Source: Chromera velia
Taxonomy: Eukaryota; Sar; Chromeraceae
Length of the DNA stretch: 44,690 nucleotides
Assembly: GCA_018398765.1 (NCBI GenBank)
Contig: JAHBMJ010000261.1
Location: 7,501-52,190, forward strand
Reading direction: 5' to 3'
The notes below the pieces were generated by a model that saw nothing but the letters and a program-made list of their open reading frames with translations, did not search any database and was not told the origin of the DNA. Made by a program: the position numbers and the translations under genes. Shown one piece after another: positions 22,400 through 32,560 of the stretch; the first letter of the stretch is position 1, and the number at the start of each line of letters is the position of its first letter.

Positions 22400-23160
22400 A
22401 ACTTTTAAAATATTACTATTAAAAAACATGTGTGTATCAATTGAATTCAATTCTTTTGTTTATGTAAATGTCCTTTATATGATCTCACCTACAGGACCTC
22501 ACTCGTCAATTTATGCTGAGTGTGTCATACAAAACACTGCATTAATTCATTAACCAGGTGTGGGTTAGTAAAGTTTGTAGAGCTGCACGCCCACAGAAGT
22601 ATTTTGAACTATTTTAGGGTGCACGCAGATATCAGCAGCAATGTACAGCAAGGCAGACTAACTAACAAAGTCTAGCTGCATATGTGCACTCTCAGAAGTC
22701 CCTGTACGTGTTTGAAGAATGTTGATTTTTTTTATGGTTCTAGAAGTCGCTACGGATAGGCATTTAGTAGTCTTCAGTTAGTTATCACAACTTATCAGTG
22801 ATAATCAGTCTTAGAGACGTAAAAAATAAAGTTCGCAAGTTGGACCGCAACTGAGATTTGAATTGCAACTACTACTAATTGTGACTCCAAACAAAAGCTA
22901 AGGTCATGCAAACATGCAAAAACTTCTGATTGCATAACTCTACCCACCTGAAAACATATATATGCCTAGATATATACATAGTGAATTGCGTGCCTCCACT
23001 ATGTCGCAACCGTTATATAAGAGTCGCAAGTTCCGTGAGGCCAGCGCCGTGGCGCGACTGTGGCCATGCCATAGCCCCCGGCCGACGGTATATTAAAAGT
23101 GGTAGTACCCCCCTAAGCTCAAGTACATGCCAAAAGTTTGCGAGGTTGCAATAGACCGCG
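22400..23160. other. Intergenic between SRP54 and the EamA gene
   Basis: AT-rich sequence with no recognisable coding region, passing into GC-rich sequence at about 23000. Confidence 0.5.
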
Positions 23161-23234
23161 CGTGGCCGCTGGCGGAGCCGGCCAACGGACGTCAACCAAT
23201 CAGATACCGTGGCCGCCGGCGGAGCCGGCCAACG
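23161..23234. promoter_or_regulatory. Two 27-bp GC-rich direct repeats with internal hairpin
   Basis: The block starting CGTGGCCGCYGGCGGAGCC and ending GGCCAACG occurs at 23161-23187 and 23208-23234, with one mismatch in 27 and a start-to-start distance of 47. Inside each copy CYGGC-GGA-GCCGG can fold into a short hairpin. The pair lies about 460 bases before the first usable ATG of the EamA gene, so it could be a promoter element or a small mobile-element relic. No known motif is identified. Confidence 0.4.
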
Positions 23235-23691
23235 AAATTCAACAGCTAGTTCATGAACTTTTGCATGGGGGCCACGGCATGCGCTCCCCGGGAGCATTTT
23301 AGTAGAACCATGCGCCGCCGCCCGTTGCACGACTGCATGCGAAATTGATCGTGAGTCGCGTGCGAGTTCCGTGCATGAGGCTATAGCCGGCTGCATGAAA
23401 CTTCGACCACGCACCTGCAGAATATCCTGCAAAAGAGTGCGCATGCCCTGTAGACAAGTGCTTCGACATTCCGATTCGCTCGTAATGTGGCAAGAGAAGT
23501 GACAGGAACAGCTCTGTGGTCTTTCTTGGCAGAGAGGAAGAGCTGTTCTCTGTCTTTCTTCGCTGAGATGGGAGGAGACGGGTTGAGAGGGTCCACGGAG
23601 GAGACGGAAGTCACGTCGAGGGCCGTTGGAGAAGGAGTAGCGGCAGGAGGGGGGGCGGGGCGCATTGGCAAACAGGGGTCCAGGGTCTCTC

Positions 23692-25724
23692 ATGCTCCCT
23701 CTACAGTTCCGTCTGCAGCCACGCTCGGTGGGACGAAGGATGAAACGGGGAGAGACGGGCAGAGACGGGCAGAGACGGGAGACGGGTGGGTCGTGGTGGC
23801 GCGTGTTCCGTTCTCTTGGCGGTCTCATCTGTGCAGCGTTGGGGGCGTTTGCGTTCTCTCTCATGGCACTGACCTCTGAACTTGCGACAGTACACATCCG
23901 GAATCCGTTTCTGGTCACCAGCATCAGGGGGTTCGTGCAGGCTCTGCTCTGCGCAGTTGTGTACTCTTTTCAGAGAATTGTGAGGAGGCTCTGTCGAAAT
24001 AGACGGAGAAAGGGGGGCGTGCTGACGACTGCAGAGGAGGAGGAGAAAGGTCAGGGTGTGCTTTTGTGCATGTTTCCCGTTTTTGTAGAGGCATGTGAGG
24101 TGTGGGGACCTGAACTCTTCCTGCACGCAGCGATCTGTATCTGTGTGTGTATGCCTGGGTGTGTGTGCAGTCGTGGGCCTTCTGGGTCCCTGTGACCTGA
24201 AGACTTTCTTCTTTCTTTGGGTTGGAAGGGCTTTCCTGGGTGGTTCTGCAGCCACTCTGTTCATCTTCTGCCTCTCCCAGTTGCCTCTGGGAGATGTGAG
24301 TGCGTTGAACTCTTGCAACCCTCTGGTGGCAGCAGTGATCGGCAGAGTCTGGCTGAAGGAGAGGCTGCACTGGCTCGTCTGGCTGGCTGGGGCGCTCACA
24401 GTCGTGGGGGCTCTCATCATTGCACGCCCCCCTTTTCTCGCCGTTGTGTTGGAGCCTGTCGGGCTGACCCCATCTGATCTCGACGTCGCAGACAGACCTG
24501 TGATCAGCCGGCCTGTAGCAGTCGCACTCGCAATCTTGCAGGCGTTGATTGCCGCTACTGCCATAGTGTGCATTCGTCGGTTGCAGGCGATTCCAATGAC
24601 CGTGACTGTGTTTGCACACGGAGTGTGTGCGTGTGGTATTTCTCTGTTTGTGTTTTTTGTGTGGCAGTCGATGATTCCGTCCTGGGAAGAATTGCGGGAG
24701 TCCCTCTGTGGGGGGGGTGGGGGATGGCGTGTCTGGTGGGGGTTTGTGCTTTTGGGGCACAGGGCTTCTGGACAGTGGCGGTGGTGTTGGAGAAAGTCGG
24801 GCCCTCGGCGTTCGCCATGGTTCTAGACACACCCTTCTCGTTTGTGCTGCAGGTTGGCGTGGTAAAAAAAGAAGGGTGTGGGGGGAATTTTGATTGTTTG
24901 TTGTGGGGCATCGTGAATGAAGGTGTCGTGTAGACTGATGTGTGAGACGGGCTCGATCGCGTTTCTCTGTTCTTCTTCAGCTTGCATTGCAAAAAAAGTG
25001 CAGGGAGAAGGAAGAAGGGAAAATAGAAACCCTATATCCATCACCTATTCGAATTGGACTGAGAGGGTCCTTTTGACTTAATTTCCCTTTTCTTTCTTAG
25101 GTATTTCCTTGATCCTTTGATGCCCTCCTGGCGGAGCCTCTCTGTGTACATTTTTCCCTGTGTTCCTTTCTTCTGGCATGTGCTGACCCATTCGGCGCAT
25201 TTGAACACTTTTTTGACCTACTGGGGGCAGACAATCTTCGGTTTTTCTGCAATTTTTTTTCTTCCATGAGGTCATTGATGATGCGAAAGTGTGTGCGTGT
25301 GTGTCTGGAGTCACACGCTTACGTATAATAATAAGACTCTCTCTCTCTCTTCTTTCCATCTCCCCTCTGCCTTCTTTCCCCAATGACCTCCTCTAACATG
25401 GCCGTCTCTGTTCATCCGTGCGTGCCCGACTCGGTGTGTGTGTGTATGTGACTGTGCGTGCAGGCCCTCGTAATGGGAACGCCTCTTGGCGCAGGGAGTC
25501 TGGTGGGAGGGTCCCTGATTGTCTGTTCTGTGTTTCTTCTCTTCGCTGTGAAGATCTACTGCACCCCTAAGGCCTCCTCGGAGAAGGAGGATGAGACGGC
25601 ATCTGAAAAGGTTGAGGGAGGGGGGGCAGAAGGAGAAGGAGAAGCCTTAGGCTTAGGGGACTCAGGGTCCGGATGGCCTCGGAAGGCTCTCGGGGAGACG
25701 GACTCGGATGGAAAAGTTAATTAA
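23692..25724 (+). CDS. EamA/DMT-family membrane transporter (frameshift in G run)
   Basis: Multi-pass membrane protein of the drug/metabolite transporter superfamily; the substrate cannot be told. Exons: 23692-24049, 24171-24852 and 25464-25724 (TAA 25722-25724). The start may be ATG 23692 or 23740. The first EamA repeat is clear: VGRAFLGGSAATLFIFCLSQ, LPLGDVSAL, a NPLVAAVIGRVWLKERL stretch with the conserved LKE, then ALTVVGALIIARP. The second repeat begins at ISRPVAVALAILQALIAATA and continues to GFWTVAVVLEKVGPSAFAMV, and exon 3 gives ALVMGTPLGAGSLVGGSLIV. The halves of exon 2 lie in different frames, switching in the G-rich tract 24710-24723; one extra G in the run of eight (24710-24717) restores a 433-residue protein. 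This may be an assembly error or a real lesion. The C-terminal 50 residues are acidic and Gly-rich, presumably cytosolic. Confidence 0.85.
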
Positions 25725-26780
25725 GGGGGAGGGACGATGAGAGAAACAAAAGAAAGATGATCGAGGAGAAAGAAAAAAAGGAATGTCTTGGGGACAACTC
25801 AGTTGGGAGAGAGAGAGAAGAGACCTTACTGACATTCGACTGTTTCACTTTTTTCAGTTCTTTTGTTCAAGTACTTAATTCGTTCGTTCGTTCGTTCGTG
25901 CATTCTTTCAGCCAGTGCGGTTTCTTTCTTGAACACCACTCGACTGAGTGAGTGGGTGAGTGGGTGAGGCCATGTTCGCGTGGGGGGGTGTCTGTTTGTG
26001 TTGTGTACACACAGACAGCGAAAGAGAGCGAAGGAAGGAAGGAAGGAAGGGACTTCAGGAAATGTCAAAGAGGAACGGTGTACTTCCTGTTCAGAAATCA
26101 GTGCGTCGGCAGAGACACCGATTTGTTTAATTGTGCTGCATGCGTGTTTTCGGAATCCGCCAGACGGCCTCAACGTCTGTGAATCTACGTTGGTGTGCCC
26201 AGTCAGTCTACGTGGATGCATTTAAACAACACAAGGCAGTCTGTGTAACGGAGATCCTTCCCTCGAATTCACACATGTGTTGATGAGTGGTTCGGCAGGT
26301 TTTGAGAAAGTAAGTAAGAATCCACCAAAATGTGTGGATGGATATGAATGCAACTAATTGTGCGTGGTCCATGAGTGTACAATATGGGGCTCTTCCCAGG
26401 GATTGATCGATTGCATGTGTGGTCCTTGTTCAAAGGTAGCAAGGAGACTTCTTCTTCTTCTTCTTGCTAATAAATTGGTGTGGCAGCAAGGCACTTTTAT
26501 TCATCGGAGTTCTTGCAAGCATAAAAGGCACAGGCACAGCTGGAAAAATAAGGGCGGACGAAATCACACACACTCAAGATGTATGTATGGATCGCCTCTT
26601 TCGACGGGTCGGTTTGTCTTCATGAATGCGGAGCTAGAGGCAGACGTCTCAATAAGGGCAGGGTGGGCCTCTCTATGGGCCTTTGTTGGCTTCACCAGAC
26701 CACCCCATGCAGACTCACATAATTCAATGCGTGGCAGCCTTTTGATTTCTATGCTTCTTCACCAATTTAATGACGTTTAC

Positions 26781-26878
<98 letters not shown>

Positions 26879-27190
26879 ATGTGTGTGTGCATGTGCGTGC
26901 GTCAACCGGCTGTGTCCGTCTGTCCATCAGCTTTTTCCCCTTGGTTTGCCCCTATCTGTCTTCCTTCCTTCCTTCCTTCCTTCTTTCCTTTCTTCCTTTC
27001 TTCCTTCCTTCTTTCTTTCCTTCCTTCCTTCCTTCTTTCCTTCCTTCCTTTCTTTCTTTCTTTTCTTTCTTTCTTTCTTTCTTAAAAGCTTTCGTTCTTT
27101 CCTTCTTTCTTTCTTTCTTTCTTTCTTTCTTTTTGTCTTTCTTTCTTTCTTTCTTAAAATCTTTCTTTCTTTCTTTCTTTTCTTTCTTTC
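25725..27190. other. Intergenic, microsatellite-rich, no gene seen
   Basis: Contains (GTTC)n at about 25880, (GGAA)n at about 26030, (CT)n at 26782-26846, (GT)n at 26847-26875 and a TTCC/TTTC array at 26961-27190. An ORF open from 26358 on the plus strand has mixed composition for about 135 codons before entering the microsatellites. It has no recognisable domain or good start, so I do not call it. Confidence 0.5.
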
Positions 27191-27192
27191 TT
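26782..27192. repeat. Compound (CT)n-(GT)n-(TTCC/TTTC)n array
   Basis: CT dinucleotides, then GT dinucleotides, a short unique spacer (26880-26958), then about 230 bases of CTTT/CCTT tetramers on the plus strand. Confidence 0.9.
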
Positions 27193-28016
27193 ATGAAGTT
27201 GATATGAACTATATCTATACTATTATGATTCTATAAGCACATCAAGTTGTTACAGTTCGAATCTGACTGATTATAGTTGATGAGACATTGACTTCCAAAA
27301 ATTGCTAAATTTTTCTGTATACAGTATACATAATTTTTGGTTTTTAAATGTGTTTATAAATTGAATAGATTCCTGTCTGAATTCTTAGTTAGATTCCTAG
27401 GTGACCAGGTCCTAAGTCCTGATAAGGAGCGCCTAGCGGCCTAGACCAATGCGGTAGCTACTACTAGTAGTACGGTCTATAGTGCGATAAAAGTACGTAC
27501 CGGTAGAGAAGAAAAACATAAAAAAGAATTTGGAATGAACAACTAAGACTAGAACTAAGACTGTAGCGAAGTGAATCACTGACTGTAGCGAAGTGAATCA
27601 CTGAATCAGGAGCAAGCAGGCAATCTAGCAGGCAATCCCGTTCAAGATGTCATTGAAGATGGATTGACAGAGGACAGACGAGAAGAATTTAAGCAAAAGA
27701 AATATTGAAAGGAACGAAAGCAATGTGACAAGCATGCAAAGCAACTCTAAGACGTGCACTCGTGTACCTATCAGCAACGCAATGCTCTCATTGTCAGAAG
27801 ACTCTCTTCTATTGTCACCCCCCCCTCCGTCGCTTCTCCTTTCCTCCGAGATTCCCCTTCTCACGCCAACAGTCAGTCCATCAGCGATAGCGTCAAATCA
27901 GTCAGTTAGAATACATCAGCCAATCAGCGTTTGCTGTTCTGACTTCTCCTACATGAATTCTCTCTCACATGCACCCATCACCCACTCGATCGATCCTCAT
28001 TTCATTCTTGAAGAAT
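27193..28016. other. AT-rich island then 3' flank of CutA-chagasin gene
   Basis: AT-rich sequence to about 27540 with CTAGTAGTAC-type words, then a perfect 22-bp tandem pair at 27559-27602. No gene is identified between the pair and the stop codon of the minus-strand gene at 28017-28019. Confidence 0.4.
27559..27602. repeat. Perfect 22-bp tandem duplication
   Basis: The unit GACTGTAGCGAAGTGAATCA plus CT is present twice, back to back. A looser repeat of AGCAGGCAATC follows at about 27613-27638. Confidence 0.85.
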
Positions 28017-28937
28017 TCATGCCGACACCTCGAGTTCGATCTCTGCCGTGTGCAGGGGAGTCGCGGTGTCCTCCCACGGTCGCACGTACTTCAGGCTGAT
28101 CTTCCCACTCCCCGCACCCTTAGCTGTGAAGAACAACATGTAGTGACCACTCGCACCCATCATGCGCGTGTCTGGACTCTCATACTGCTGGCCATCGTAT
28201 GTGACCAACTCGTCAGGCACAGACTGGGGCTGCCACGCGTACCCTGTCGTGGCGTTGCCCTTGATCCGAACCGCAAATTTCTTTCCCACAGACACGGCCA
28301 CGTTGATCTTCTGTCCCGCTGCCGTGCCTTCCCGGAAAGCGAAAATGGCGACGTCAGAGTCAGCAGGAGCATCGGAATCTCCAGGAGTCTCTGCGCCTCT
28401 CAACTGCCGCTCCTCTGCCTGCACCTCTTCCCTCTTCTCCTCCCCATTCTCATCGAGAGACGGGAACTCCTTTCCTCCCTCTCCCTGTTCTCCTCCTGTG
28501 TTTGCAGAGAGAAAGGACAGGTAATCCGAGGAGCCGCTGGAGATGGGGGAGAAAATGACCTGGGGGACGTCGTAGGGGTGCATCTGCTTGACGGCACTCA
28601 CGATGGAGGGCTCGGAGGCTTTGGTGCTCTTGATCACAAGCAAAACCTCACTGTCCTCGTTAATAACCCCCTCCCAGGTGTACATAGAGACCACTTGGGG
28701 AACAATATTCACGCAGGCAGCCAGCTTGGCCTCAAGAAGGTTGCGTGCAATTGCCTTTGCAGCTCCGATAGAGGGAGCTGTGACCTGTCCGACCACATAC
28801 TGGACCTCTTCCTGCTGTGCCTGCTGAGGCACAACTTCGGTTGCAGTGGAAGGAGGGGGAGAGAAGGGGAAAATGCTCCATGCCACGGAGACTGAAATCA
28901 GACAGGCAAGGGGCAGAAAAAGAAACCTGAGGATCAT
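28017..28937 (-). CDS. CutA domain fused to chagasin-type (I42) protease inhibitor
   Basis: Single exon, 306 residues, from ATG 28937-28935. Residues 1-21 form a hydrophobic signal sequence (FLFLPLACLISVSVAWS), then a Pro/Ser/Gln spacer. Residues 46-145 are a CutA fold: YVVGQVTAPSIGAAKAIARN, LLEAKLAACVNIVP, YTWEG, INEDSEVLLVIKST and HPYDVPQVI, all hallmarks of this trimeric ferredoxin-like family (once linked to copper tolerance). Residues 146-200 are an acidic Glu/Gly/Asp linker. Residues 208-304 are a chagasin/I42 inhibitor with its three papain-blocking loops: GNATTGYAW (consensus NPTTGY.W), MMGASGHYMLFF and RPWE near 286-289. Chagasin-like proteins inhibit papain-family cysteine proteases. 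The frame stays open about 125 bases upstream of the ATG to a good acceptor (TTCTCGTTCCAG, about 29080), so an upstream exon is possible and the hydrophobic segment would then be internal. CutA of plants is plastid-located, so a plastid leader is an alternative to secretion. Confidence 0.88.
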   Translation of the reverse strand: MILRFLFLPLACLISVSVAWSIFPFSPPPSTATEVVPQQAQQEEVQYVVGQVTAPSIGAAKAIARNLLEAKLAACVNIVPQVVSMYTWEGVINEDSEVLLVIKSTKASEPSIVSAVKQMHPYDVPQVIFSPISSGSSDYLSFLSANTGGEQGEGGKEFPSLDENGEEKREEVQAEERQLRGAETPGDSDAPADSDVAIFAFREGTAAGQKINVAVSVGKKFAVRIKGNATTGYAWQPQSVPDELVTYDGQQYESPDTRMMGASGHYMLFFTAKGAGSGKISLKYVRPWEDTATPLHTAEIELEVSA

Positions 28938-29560
28938 TTTTCGATTGCGAAAGCCAAAGAAAGACGATGAAGCCGAACGCTCTGGGCGCTCCCCAGCAGG
29001 AAGAGACTCAGACGGCACTTCTCTGGGTTGCTGAGTCTGCGTGCCTCTGCGAGTTTGCCTCAACGTTGTGTGATGCTGGAACGAGAATAAGAATCAGTGC
29101 TCTCGATCGAGTCCGTCTGTTGTTCGTTTCGTTTTATCAGGCCACAGCACGGATCAGAAGGCGTGCTTCTCTTTTCTGTACCAAAAGTCTTCCAGAGTAT
29201 TCATATGTGGTATATATCAGGGGAATATCTGCGCTGTACGCGCTGTCACTTGCAAGAGATCAGCAAATGAAGTCTTTCGATCAAAGTCTTTCCCCAAATC
29301 TTCCGCCGATCGATCGCGATCCACAAAAAATTGTGTCGATCGATCGATCCGGCCATGCAGGCATGGCCCGGCCCGCCCCCGCGGCCCGACCGCGGCGGCG
29401 AACACAAATACCGCGCGAGGCCCATGCAGGGCCCCGGCAAATCCTGCGGCCAAGCCTCGAGCTAGAAAGGACCTGCATGACCGCTAGGCATGACCCTCGA
29501 TGACCATCGATAACCCCCTCAGGGACTGGGGCATTGAATATTTTGGACAGAAGAGAAGAG
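28938..29560. promoter_or_regulatory. GC-rich upstream region of the CutA-chagasin gene
   Basis: A GC-rich island at about 29355-29460 and CGATCGATCG words flank an imperfect hairpin at 29307-29350 (arm CACAA, loop AAAA, arm TTGTG, extended by GATCGATC on both sides). ORFs on the minus strand through the island are composition effects. It may contain the promoter, but no known element is identified. Confidence 0.35.
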
Positions 29561-30230
29561 GAAAAGAGAAGGGGGGATTCTGAACCATTGATAAGAAGAA
29601 ATCTTTCTCGATTTTCTTTGTCTTGTTCTTTTTGCGTCTTTTCACCCCATGTGAGGAAAGTTTTTTTTTGTGACCCGAAGTCCGTCTGTCCTTGTGTGCA
29701 GCAGGTCTTGTGACCTTTCAGCGGCCCAAGCGGCAGTACCAGAATCAGAAGAGAAAAGGAAAAAAAAAAAAAAAATGGTTCTGATGAAGCAGCCTCCGAA
29801 ATGAAAAAAGAAACTACTCCGTCTGCATTAACATTTGGGCATCTTTGATTCCTCCTCTCTTTCTTATTCTTTTCATTTGTTGCCTAGTTCAAATTCTTCA
29901 GCCCTCAAAAAGGGGGGAAAAGGTGGGCCAGACGTCGCCGCACATCTTAGGAAGGGAAGGGAGGGCTGGAAACTCCATCGTGAGTCGGCTCCGACTCGGC
30001 AGAGAAAGACACGAAAACGAAAAAAAAGTTTTGGTCTGCGAGTTTTTGTTGATTGAGTGAGGGCAGTCCAGAGAGACATGAAATCATACAGAGTTTTTAT
30101 ATACATGTGATGTGAGAGTGGGATCCCTCACTCACTGCCACCGGGGTTCACAAGGAGCCCTCACCCATTGCTGCATCCGCTTTGGGATCGACTCTTTCCT
30201 GGAGGGGGTGACAGCCTTTCCGGGGGGATG
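29561..30230. other. Intergenic, no gene seen
   Basis: Includes a poly-A run at 29758-29775. ORFs on both strands are short and show no recognisable family. Confidence 0.45.
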
Positions 30231-30269
30231 CATATGCAACGCAGTCCTCTTCCCCGGTTTGGGGGAGGG

Positions 30270-30640
30270 GGCAGGGGGTCCAAATGAGTTTGCTCTCCTT
30301 CGGGGGGAGGGCAGGAGGTCCAAATGAGTTTGATATTCTTCGGGGGGAGGGAGGTGCGTCCGATTGAGTTGAGCTCCTTCGAGGGGAGAGAAAGAGGTCC
30401 AAATGAGTTTGCTGTCCTTCGGGGAGAGAACAGGAGATCCAAATGAGTTTGCTGTTCTTCGGAGGGAGGGAAAGGGGTCCGATTGAGTTGAACTTCTTTG
30501 GGGGGAGGGCAAGGGGTCTAAATGAGTTTGTTGTCTTTCGGGGGGAGGACAGGGGGTCCAAATGAGTTTGATGTTTTTCGGGGGGAGAGAGGAGGGTCCG
30601 ATTGAGTTTGAACTCCTCCGGGTTTGACTGGTTCCTAGCA
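30270..30640. repeat. 40-bp minisatellite with three-unit higher-order pattern
   Basis: Nine units begin (at CAAATGAG, TAAATGAG or CGATTGAG) at 30281, 30321, 30361, 30400, 30440, 30480, 30519, 30559 and 30599. The spacing is 40, 40, 39 three times over. Units 3, 6 and 9 are type B (GTCCGATTGAGTT); the other six are type A (GTCCAAATGAGTTTG or a close variant). The array is therefore three copies of a 119-bp A-A-B block. Each unit also carries a CTTCGGGGGGAGGG-like G-rich segment. Minus-strand ORFs across it (Pro/Ser/Leu-rich) are long but have no domain. Confidence 0.9.
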
Positions 30641-30730
30641 GTTGAGCCCCAGAGAGGAAAGATAAGGAAAAATATGGTTTTTCCTAGGCTGTGTACATCA
30701 TTAAGGATGAACAGTGATGTACTTTTTTTT

Positions 30731-30989
30731 TTGGGCACTTGTTGACAGGAGATGATCCTCCTGCAGATCCACTTTCAGGCAAAAAACGCGATACAAAAGC
30801 ATTGGTGTATATATATGTATATGTGTATATGTGTGTGTATGTCTGTGTGTGTATATGTATGTGTGTATGTATGTATGTATATGTGTGTATGTGTGTGTGT
30901 GTCTGTGTCTGTGTTTGTGTGTGTGTATGTGTGTATGTGTGTATGTGTGTATGTGTGTGTGTGTGTGTGTATGTGTGTGTATGTGTGTA

Positions 30990-31029
<40 letters not shown>

Positions 31030-31098
31030 TGGCAGTATCTGTGTGTCTGTATATATGTACGTATGTGTATGTATATATGTATGTGTATGTGTATGTGT

Positions 31099-31142
<44 letters not shown>

Positions 31143-31565
31143 TTGTGTGCAAACAACTGTGTGCATGTATGTGTGTATGTGTGTGCGTACATATGTATAT
31201 GTGTGTATGTGTATGTGTATGTATATGTGTGTATGTATGTGTATGCACATGCGTGCGTATGTGTGTGTGTATATTTCTTTTTCATTTGTTGACATGAGAT
31301 ACTTTTCCTGGAGACTAGCCTGGAGATTTGCTTGTGGCAAAGAAACGCGATTAAAAATCATGATATGCATTTTTTGTTAACACTTAATGATAGGAGATCC
31401 GCTTTTAGTGAAGATACACGATGAGAATTGGTGCATATTTTTTATATATTATTAGTTGTATTAGCACTTATTAATAGAAAATTAAGCCTTAAAAAAATTT
31501 TTTTTCGGTAAAGGGATATATTGATATAATCAAAAGTGTTTTACATTTTGGTGTATATTTTGTTT
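30731..31565. repeat. Four decayed copies of an AT-rich repeat, split by (GT)n
   Basis: Copies lie at about 30731-30812, 31277-31372, 31378-31443 and 31459-31565. Shared words in order are CACTTRTTRAYAGGAGAT, GGCAAARAAACGCGAT and TTGGTGYATAT. Copies 1 and 2 are separated by the long GT/TATG microsatellite, which seems to have grown from the GGTGTATATATGTATATG end of copy 1. Confidence 0.5.
30806..31275. repeat. (TG)n/(TATG)n microsatellite
   Basis: About 470 bases of TG, TATG and TGTATG units on the plus strand. Both strands give long ORFs (Cys/Val/Tyr on plus, His/Thr/Tyr on minus) that are artefacts. Confidence 0.95.
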
Positions 31566-32540
31566 TTTATTTGTTGATTTCCAAATCTCCAAACATCTCA
31601 ATCAAACAATTTTTTTAGAAAAGAACTCGTCGTTTAACTCGACTATAATCATATAGTATAGAATTTAGACTAGAATAAGAGAAGATAGGATTAACGTCTG
31701 GAGGATTGACTTCCTACCCAAATTAATGCTAATATATAAAGTTTTGAAACATTATCGGGGTGACATCAGCCTAGTTATCGGCACGTTTTAATAATAGTTT
31801 TATTATAGGAGCCTATAGATAGGAGCACTAAATAGATTATAACTATCAGTCTATATATGACTCGCCATCGTCATGCATATTCAGAGATTATCCAGAGCTA
31901 GTTAATTAGATCTAGGGCTAGCTAAATCTAGGGGTAATTAAAAAAAAAAAATATGTACGGTCTCCATTAGTCTCCATACATGCAGGGCACTAGGCAGGGT
32001 AAATTTATTAATTTTTGTTTTTCATTTCAATGATTACTCCCATCAAGACATAACAACCATATTATATGGTCCATATGCAATACGTAGCTTGTAATACAAA
32101 AGTAACAGTTCTATAACAGTGCAACCTCGAGTGCAACAACATTCATTTATTATTATAATAAAGAAACAATAGTATATATCATCATCATCATCATCATTAT
32201 TAATCGGTCTATTATTATTATTATTAATCGGTCTATAGGCCATCATGCAGTGCATGAGTCTAGGACAATGCTTTATTGCCCCTTTGCCAGACCTGCATCA
32301 TACAACGGGAGGGGGCTTCACTCTCGCAACTCTAAACACCTTGCATCTAGAAGATGCTTTCTAAATCGCTGATGTCGTTTCCCTTCTGTGGGAGGAGTGC
32401 GACAACTACAACAGAGACTCTTACTGACAGGTAGTAGAGGCAGACAGGAAGACCGGTAGAGAGGGGGGACGGGAGATGTATGTGGGAGACGGAAAAAGAA
32501 CATTCAAAGGTGAGACGGGAAGAGAGGTAAGTAACCATCA
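31566..32540. other. AT-rich island with CTAG/TAAT words, no gene seen
   Basis: AT-rich sequence containing CTAGGGCTAGCTAAATCTAGG-like runs near 31895-31935, an (ATC)n run at about 32177-32197 and a duplicated TATTATTATTAATCGGTCTA word at about 32190-32235. No coding region is recognised. Confidence 0.5.
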
Positions 32541-32560
32541 CATGCATCGAATCGCAGGCC

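Noticed and set aside
23013..23924. 303-codon minus-strand ORF upstream of and over the EamA gene
   Set aside because: No domain, unusual composition, overlaps the transporter's first exon on the other strand and crosses the GC-rich repeats.
29781..29801. CTGATGA ... CGAAA resembling a hammerhead ribozyme core
   Set aside because: The nine bases between the two conserved boxes cannot form stem II, and no flanking stems I and III are evident.
30684..31370. Long His/Thr/Tyr and Cys/Val ORFs
   Set aside because: Produced by the (TG/TATG)n microsatellite on each strand.
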